Assembly (NCBI GenBank): GCA_020205615.1
Contig: CM035165.1
Location: 84,816,005 to 84,880,004 of the forward strand
Origin: Panax quinquefolius
Lineage: Eukaryota > Streptophyta > Magnoliopsida > Apiales > Araliaceae
Reading direction: 5' to 3'
Length of the DNA stretch: 64,000 nucleotides
The notes under the pieces were generated by a model. It saw only the letters and a list, made by a program, of their open reading frames with translations, was not told where the DNA came from and searched no databases. Both the position numbers and the translations under genes were made by a program. Within the stretch, counting starts at the first letter, position 1, and every line of letters begins with the position of its first letter. Shown here one piece after another: positions 56,475 through 64,000 of the stretch.

Positions 56475-58606
56475 ATCAATAATTGAGATGACAAAGTTAT
56501 TAATATTATTATTTTCAATATTAACGATATGCAGAAGTTACATCGAGGAGAGGTTTGGTCACCTAATTAAGGCCCAATAGGAGAAATCCTTATTAGAAAT
56601 CCCTTCTTTTCCACAAGAGCGACACAGTGGATTAATATTGTGCATTATAATAATGATGATAAAGTTTGTTTTATTATTTTTATAAATGTAATAAAACAAA
56701 TTTTTTTTATATAAAACAGAATACTTTTATAAAGTTATTTATTTTATTAGATTTTAAATAGAATATATTATATTTTATTATGCATAGTGTATGTATAGTG
56801 TTTACATAGTAAAAACTTTTTATATAAAATAGAATACATTTTATAAAGTTTTGTTTTATTTGATTATAAATAGAATATATATTTTATTTTATTACATAAT
56901 GCAACATAGTATCCTTTCCATTCTTCTATAAATAGGATGCTTAGTTAGAATTGAAAATCACACCAGAAATTCAGAGAATTCTTCTTCTATAATCTTGAGC
57001 GTATTTCTTTGGAGTTTAAGAAAGCTTTGAGCGTAGAAAATAGTGCAAGTTTTCTTCAAGAATATCCTCGCCCTACCAGTCAGAATACTCTTCTTTTTAA
57101 GGTAAGGGGTATTATTTCTTTCGTATTCATGAAGAGAGCTATTGTTATTCCATTCCTTATTATTATGTCGGAATAACTCGCTCATACAATGGCAATTGCA
57201 TACATGGTGAAATTCTTACATTATTCTATTCTTTATTATTACATTGGAATAACTTTATGCTGTCTGTATTTCTACCGCATGCCAGTGAATTCTGTTGTTA
57301 TTCCATTCTTTATTATTACATTTGGAACATCACATGCATGCGAATTACGCATGACACTGGTTCTATTCGTTATTATTCGTTGGAATATATCATGCATGCA
57401 TAAGGTTACGTGACACGGTTCCATTCTTTATTATTACATTGGAATAACACTGCTATGCGGATTACGCACGCCTGGTGAATTTCTTCTGTTATTCCATTCT
57501 TTTTTATTCTATTGGAATAATCTGTCTACGTGGATTACCGCATGGCAGCAAAAATCCATTTGCGGTTTCATATATTCTATTATACTCAGTTGGTTAAAGT
57601 TTTGGCTTCTATACTCCATGAAATTAGTGGAATATCCTTGATATTTGCGCTTCATCCAGTATCTTTTCATGAAAATATTCTTCTAAGCATTCTTGAATTA
57701 TATTCCACAAAGCAGTATCATGTTGACAATTTGGACGTTATTGAGTTCAGGATAAATTAACTTATAAATCTTTAAAATTTATTCTTGAACTTGTTTTATT
57801 GAATTGTCATTATCCTCATGTTTATAATATGTTGAAAGTCATCTGTGGCTTGTAGTGCATAGATGGACTTGGTATAATTATGACCAGGGATTATTTGGTA
57901 TAATCATGGTAGTAATGTTACAAATGATGTGGTAAAAATCCTCATTGGTAGTAGTGCATTGATGAGACGATTGTTGGCATGATCATGACCATTGGTGAAT
58001 ACACGAATATCCTTGGCCCGTAGTGCATGGATAATTTGTGGTCGTGATACTAATGAATATCCTTGGCCGTAGTGCAGGGATGATGTGGATTATTTATTAA
58101 GCTGAGTCTCAACGATAAAAGTAATGAAAAATCTTTTAAATCATAGAAGTTAGTAGATTTTATTCTCTACTTGACTCTTCTAATGGATTGCTTGTTCTCT
58201 TCTGCAGATTAAACTTGATGTTTGTTATATTTTATCGGTTTAATAACTTTGTTGAAGGCTAATGATAATTTATTTTCATTATCTTAGTCATAATATTTCT
58301 TCATTGGGCTAGTTGAGCTCACCCTTTTGCTTTCATTGTTCTCTTCAGAAATGAGAAGCGTGGCGAGGACTAGTCGGGGAACGGAGTGACGGTCCAGATG
58401 ATAGCATTAGTAGTCCTCACTATTCTATGAAATAGTGTGATAATAAATTCATTGAGGACTTATTTTGAGTTTGAATACTATCTAGAAGACAATATTTGTA
58501 TTAAAACTCACAGCTCATGTTATATATTTAAGGTTGTATTTGTATTATGTACCATGTATTTGGCGACTCAGAATAGGTGATGTATACCTATTTTGGGGGC
58601 GTCACA
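56475..58606 (+). mobile_element. Solo LTR C, second segment
   Basis: Resumes after element D and ends GGGGGCGTCACA, followed by TATTG. TATA box at 56927-56935, TTCCA/TGGAA array at about 57130-57590, GTAGTGCA array at about 57850-58080. Confidence 0.9.
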
Positions 58607-58611
58607 TATTG

Positions 58612-58630
58612 TGCCTACTGTGAACTAACA
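58612..58630 (+). mobile_element. Terminal 19 bp of element S 3' LTR
   Basis: TGCCTACTGTGAACTAACA completes the LTR interrupted at 46411 and is followed by the AATCT duplication. Confidence 0.85.
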
Positions 58631-58635
58631 AATCT

Positions 58636-59511
58636 TATTCTTGAAATTGAATCCATGTTTTGATCTTCATGTTGACAATTTGGACATTCTTGAACTCTAG
58701 ATAAATTGAATTATAAATCTTTAATATTTATCCTTGATCTCACTTGATTCATCCTTTATATCATTGTTATAATCCTCAAACTTAAATTTGTGTTGGAAAG
58801 TTATCTTTGGCCCGTAGTGCAAAGATGAACTGTTGATTGGTATGATTATGACTAGTAATTGTGTATTGGTATAATCATTACCAGAATTGTGTATTGGTAT
58901 AATCATGACCATTGATGTTACAGTTTTATGTCTTTGTCCCGTAGTGCAAAGATGGAATGTTGATTATTAGTTTTATAGTTGTATGTCTTTGGCCCGTAGT
59001 GCAAAGATGGATTGTTGATTATTGATTTTGCAGTTGTATGTCTTTGGCCCATAATGGAAAGATGGACTGTTGATTATTGGTTTTACAGTTGAATATCTTT
59101 GGTCCGTAGTTCAAAGACAGATAAATGATTGGTATGATCATGACCATTGATATTACAATTGAATTTTTTTGGCCCATAATGCAAAAATAGACAATTGATT
59201 GGTATGATCATGACCATTATTGTTAAATTTAAATGTCTTTGGTGTAAGGTGTAAAAAATATATATACTTATTGAGTGTCTTTAGCCTTTGTGGCAAGGAC
59301 ATTGAGTGAAAGTTCTATTAAGCCTTTGTGGAAAGGAGAAACTGTTAATTTACATGATTATAAACATGAATTGTGAATTTAAATATAATCTTTGGTGGTT
59401 CAGGTGAAGACAGGTGATGAAAGTTCTCTCTGTCTTGGTTACAACAAAGAACTGTTGATGGGTATTACTTGTCATCATCCTCATAATTATATTATATTGA
59501 AAGTCATCTGT
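58636..59511 (+). mobile_element. Outer LTR F, second segment, with expanded GTAGTGCA array
   Basis: Continues LTR F after element S. It opens with CATGTTGACAATTTGGACAT, as in the other LTRs. Between 58805 and 59240 there are about seven units of 55-65 bp built on TCTTTGGCCCGTAGTGCAAAG, more than in the younger LTRs. A GGTGAAGACAGGTGATGAAA block at about 59402 recurs near 62974. Confidence 0.75.
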
Positions 59512-62335
59512 TGTGAGACCCCAGATTTTTTGAATAAATATTTAATTTTCTCAAAATAATTTTTTAAATATTATGGTGTGGATTTGATATAATGTTATAG
59601 TTGTGGGTTATATTTATAAATTTTGCAAAGTACCTAAGTTGTTATATAATATTCGATTGATCGGGGAATATTCTTTTTGTCGGGGAATATCCGTACGATG
59701 GTACAATCATTGGTGGACCCCGCAACAAAATTATTGTCGGATTGAGAAAACGACAAAAATACTTTATGAAAATAAACGGCGGAAGTTTTACCGTTAACTA
59801 TTGAAACACCCGGTGTTAAAAGTACAGTAATACGCGTGGTTGCATAGTTGCACACGGTATTGATTATTGATGCTTACATGAGAAGTCACTCAGTTATACT
59901 CAAGTATTGCTACAGTAATTGTTACATCATATCTTTCATATTATTGATTCAATTATTGTTACAGTATCATCTACATACTATGATATATTATTAAATCAAT
60001 GATTGAGACGAAAAAGTTATTCATATTATTATTTGTAATATTGACTATGTCTAGAAGTTCTGTCAAGGAGAGGTTTGGTCAGCTAATTGCGCGCCAATAA
60101 AGAGAAATTCTTATCGGAAAGCCCCCTCTTTCCTGGGAACGACTTGGTTGTTAAATATTGTGAGTTATAATATTAATGATGAATGTTATTAAAATTGAAG
60201 TTGTGTTCGGAGTTGAATTTAGAGACGTGGACGTGATATTTGAGTCCGAAACGATGAAATTAGTAAAAATAGTCTATAAACACAAAATTTTCTGGGATTC
60301 ACTATTTGGTCAATAAGTCAACAGTTGACTTTTTTGGGAAAAGTCAAACTTCAAAATTTCAAAATTTATATTGTTGATAAAAATAGTTTCATTATGTTGG
60401 AATTGTTTGTGTTAGTGAAAATCGACATCTATTCCGATGATAATTGATGTCTCGGGGTTATATTGATAAATCGGATAATTTATCGGATAAATGAGCAATT
60501 AATTGCTGCTAATTCACATGCTTATATAACTATTTATTCACATGTGTGTACTATTGAATCACATTCTTGTACTATTAGGGGAGTTGGTGCAAAATTGATA
60601 ATACTTGCATGACTAAGTTAAAAATGGAGGTATAGATAGAGGTATTATACTGTAATTATTTTTATCACATGATTAGAACTATTGAGTCACATGATTTACT
60701 ATAGAGAGAAAGAAGAAGAGAAGTCTGCTACCTCACTATTCCAGTATCCAGTTTTTTTTAAGGTAGGGAATATTATTTGTTGTACTCGTAAGGGGTACTC
60801 TTTCTTTCTTATTTATGAAGAGAACTTCTGTTATTCCATTCTTTATTATTACGTTGGAATAACTGTATCATGAGCTACCCTATACTTGGTGAAATTATTA
60901 CATTATTCCATTCTTTATTATTATGTTGGAATAACACATCATGCAATCTATCGCATACATGGTGAAATTCTTCTAATATTTCATTCTTTATTATTCATTG
61001 GAATATCACGTCTCGCATTTTATATGGGACACGGTTCCGTTATTTATTATTACATTGGAATATCACATGTCTTCATGCATTTTACGTGGGACACGGGTTA
61101 CATTATTTATTATTACGTTGAATATCACGTCTGCGCGTTTTACGCTTGGGACACTTGGTTTCGTTATTTATTATACATTGGAATAACTCGCCTGTCATGG
61201 TCTATCGCATGGATGGTGATTTCTTTTGTTATTCCATTCTTTATTATACTTAGTTGGTTAAAACTTTGACTTCTATACTCCATGAAATTAGTGGAATATC
61301 CTTGATATTTGCGCTTCATCCAGTATCTTTTTATGGAAATATTCTTCTGAGCATTCATGAATTTTACTCTACAAAGCAGTATCATGTTGACAATTTGGAT
61401 GTTATCAGTTCCTAGATAAATTAATTCTTGAACTTGTTTTATTGAATTCTTATATCATTGTCATCATCCTCATGTATATATTTTGTTGAAAGTTATCTGT
61501 GGCCTGTAGTGCATAGATGGACTTGGTATGATTATGACCAGGGATTATTTGGTATAATCATAACCGTAATGTTACAAATGATGTGGAAAAAGTCCTCATT
61601 GACCCGTAGTGCATTGATGGACATTTTGGTATGATTATGGCTATGGATTCTATTTGGCCGTAGTGCAAAGATGAATTATTTTATGGCATGATCAGGACCG
61701 TTGATGAAAACATGATTATCTTTAGCCATAGTGCGTATATAATTCGTGGTCGTGATACTAAAGAATATCCTTGGCCGTAGTGCAGGGGTGATTCGATGAT
61801 GTGGATTATTTATTAAGCTGAGTCCCAGCGATAAAAGTGATTAAAAACCTTTTAAATCATAGAAGATACTATCATGTTTACCTGCAGCGGAACAAGCAAT
61901 CCATTAGAAGAGTCAAGTAGGGAATAAAATCTACTATCTTCTATGACTAAGATAATAAATATTATGACTAACGATAAATTATTCTGCATTATCTTAGTCA
62001 TAATATTTCTTACTGGGCTAGTTGAGCTCACCCTTTCTTTCACTGTTCTCTTCAGGAAATGAGAACGTACCTGGGACTAGTCGGGGAACAGAGTGATGGT
62101 CCTAGATGGTGCATTAGTAGTCCTCACTATTCTGTGAAATAGTGTGATAATAATTGTAATGAGGACTCCTTTTGAGTTTTTATACTCTCTAGTAGACAAT
62201 ATTTGTATTCAAACTCATCGTTTATGTTTTGTCGTATTGTACACGACAATTGTATTATTAAGTTGTATTTGAATTCTGTACCATGTATCTGGAAACTCAA
62301 GATGGTTGATGTATACCTGTTTTGGGGGCGTCACA
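59512..62335 (+). mobile_element. Tekay-family solo LTR E
   Basis: 2,824 bp, starting TGTGAGACCCC and ending GGGGGCGTCACA, flanked by TCTGT (59507-59511 and 62336-62340). It is closest to the LTRs of element A. The region that holds the TATA box in other copies is deleted near 60700. A segment at about 61866-61945 is inverted relative to other copies. No interior or partner LTR is seen. Confidence 0.9.
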
Positions 62336-62340
62336 TCTGT

Positions 62341-63530
62341 GGCCTGTAGTGCATAGATGGACTTGGTATGATTATGACCAGGGATTATTCGGTATAATCA
62401 TGACCGTAATGTTGCAAATGATGTGGAAAAAGTTCTCATTGGCCCGTAGTGCATCGATGGACAATTTTTGGTATGATTATGGCTATGGATTCTCTTCGGC
62501 CATGGGTGCAAAGATGAATTGTTTTATAGCATGATCAGAACCGTTGATAAAAACACGATTATCTTTGGCCCGTAGTGCATGAATAATTTGTGGTTGTGAT
62601 ACTAATGAAAAAGTCCTCATTGGCCTGTAGTGCTTTGATGGACAGTTTTTGTTATGATTATGGCTATGGATTCTCTTCGGCCAAGGGTGCAAAGATGAAT
62701 TGTTTTATGTCATGATCAAGACCGTTGATGAAAACACGATTATCTTTGGCCCGTAGTGCATGGATAATTCGTGGTCGTGATACTAAAGAATATCCTTGGC
62801 CTGTAGTGCAGGGATGATTCGATGATATGGATTATTTATTGAGCTGAGTTTCAGCAATGAAATATTAATTCATGGATGTGACAATAATGAATATCTTTGG
62901 CCGTAGTGCAAGATGATTTAATGATTACGAGCAAGAATTGTGATTTGGTATAAGCATGATTTTTGATGTTTCAGGTGAAGACAGGTGATGAAAATTATCT
63001 TCGTCCTAGGTACGAAGAGGAATTTAGAATCACAATTGTGATTATGAGTTATTCACATGATCGTTTATGGGAATTGTTGATTGATGTTACAGGGATAAAA
63101 CATTATTGGTGGACTTTTAACATAGAGAAGATAATAGACCTTATGGTCTATTTGACTCTTCTAATGGATTGCTCGTTCCGCTGCAACTATGGTTAAATTT
63201 TTTTATCATCTACCATATGTTCTAAATCTCTGATTTATTATTGATGAAAGCTATTGATAATTTAATTATCTTTAGTTATAATATTCTTTACTGAGCTAGT
63301 TGTGCTCACCCTTTTTGCTTCACAATTCCTTTCAGGTAATAAGAGTGTTCTTAGTAAGAGTGTTACCTTAAGAATTGGCGGGGAATAACAGAGGAATAGA
63401 ACAGTGGTCTCTAGCTGTGGAGGTTCTCCCTAAACAGTATAGAAAAGTGTGTTGTATTCTATACAACATTTAGTTGTTATATTTGGTGAATCAAATAGGG
63501 TGAGGTGAACCCAACTTTGGAAGGGTGTTT
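62341..63530 (+). mobile_element. Outer LTR F, third segment, with internal duplication
   Basis: After LTR E the GTAGTGCA array resumes. A block of about 180 bp is duplicated (starts near 62427 and 62609). The order then follows the LTR end: GGATTGCTCGTTCC near 63165, GAGCTAGTTGTGCTCACCC near 63292, and TGGTGAATCAAATAGGGTGA near 63485. The terminus near 63530 does not read GGGGGCGTCACA, so the boundary is approximate. Confidence 0.6.
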
Positions 63531-63565
63531 TGCCACTATCATACAAGATGTCTAATGACATATAA

Positions 63566-63898
63566 CCTCGTGTTATTATAAGACATGGTTGTGCGCATCC
63601 ACTTGTTGATTATATCTATGGGCACTACCTATATGATCTAGGAGTTTCTTTGAAATATAATATTCACTTGGAGACAGTGGAGATAGTCATATGTCAAGAG
63701 AAGACTCACTATTGGAAAGAAGATGATAGTAATCTTCACATTTTTCTTTGGGGTCTATTGGGTCAACCAAGGATAATTCTGTGGCCATATGATATCTATT
63801 ATAACCTAGACGCATGGCCTCCCATGTACGAAGATTTCCTTGAGCACTTCCCAAAGATTTTAATTTCTAAAACAGTTTTTGACTATAATTTTATGTAA
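63566..63898 (+). CDS. Unrecognised open frame of about 110 codons
   Basis: The frame is open from the stop at 63563-63565 to TAA at 63896-63898. There is no convincing upstream ATG, so it may be an exon or a fragment. The peptide has a balanced, protein-like composition: RHGCAHPLVDYIYGHYLYDL, then EIVICQEKTHYWKEDD, LWGLLGQPRIILWP and AWPPMYEDFLEHFPK. It is rich in Trp, Tyr, His and Pro, unlike the LTR-derived frames. I do not recognise a family. It follows LTR F directly and precedes sequence resembling an LTR tail at about 63940-64000. It could be a host exon, a captured fragment or chance. Confidence 0.3.
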   Translation, partial: PRVIIRHGCAHPLVDYIYGHYLYDLGVSLKYNIHLETVEIVICQEKTHYWKEDDSNLHIFLWGLLGQPRIILWPYDIYYNLDAWPPMYEDFLEHFPKILISKTVFDYNFM

Positions 63899-64000
63899 AG
63901 TACCATTGTAAGGTTGTGGTCGAGGCACCATGAGAGTTACATACATTTGTATTAGAACTCACGGTTAACTGTGGTCGTATTCTACACTACAGCTCAACAG
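63899..64000 (+). other. Possible LTR-tail-like sequence
   Basis: TTTGTATTAGAACTCACGG and the following bases resemble TTTGTATTAAAACTCACAG of the Tekay LTR ends. It is cut by the window end. Confidence 0.35.

Noticed and set aside
1..64000. tRNA, rRNA or microRNA genes, host resistance or metabolic genes, integrated pararetrovirus
   Set aside because: I looked on both strands and saw no supporting structure or motifs. The RT and integrase domains present are of the Tekay, Tat and Sirevirus types.

Overview
This window is plant nuclear DNA, probably from a eudicot with a repeat-rich genome. It is made almost entirely of transposable elements. The evidence is the set of plant-specific lineages present: Ty3/gypsy chromovirus of the Tekay/Del type, Ty3/gypsy Tat type, Ty1/copia Sirevirus type, the CACTA terminus, and a Mutator-type foldback element. 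Other support is the GT-AG introns, the initiator-Met tRNA primer sites and the AT-rich spacers. I see no intact host gene, tRNA, rRNA or CRISPR array.

Layout. 1-6982: Tekay-type element A (5' LTR cut by the window start, gutted interior, 3' LTR). 6983-11795: minus-strand Sirevirus fragment (integrase, protease, gag, primer site, 5' LTR). 11796-13094: 3' end of a CACTA transposon. 13095-14400: spacer with microsatellites, a small inverted repeat and a GGGGCC array. 14401-25603: complete but decayed minus-strand Tat element with a target-site duplication, an antisense extra ORF and a tandem array. 25604-28253: AT-rich spacer holding a 1,023-bp palindromic Mutator-type element with a perfect 9-bp target duplication. 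28254 to about 63530: a deep nest. 63532-64000: unassigned sequence with one open frame.

The nest can be read from exact 5-bp duplications. An old LTR (F, 28254 to about 63530) received a Sirevirus (S, 29904-58630, AATCT). The S interior received full-length Tekay element B (32990-42839, AGATT). The S 3' LTR received a Tekay LTR (C, 46412-58606, TATTG). C received minus-strand Tekay element D (46879-56469, ATTAA). Separately, LTR E (59512-62335, TCTGT) entered F.

Function. Each LTR element once carried promoter and terminator LTRs, a tRNA primer site, Gag, protease, reverse transcriptase/RNase H, integrase and a polypurine tract. The Tekay group adds a chromodomain at the integrase C-terminus. 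All copies here carry stops, frameshifts or deletions, so none should move on its own. Element B is the most complete; A and D have lost reverse transcriptase.
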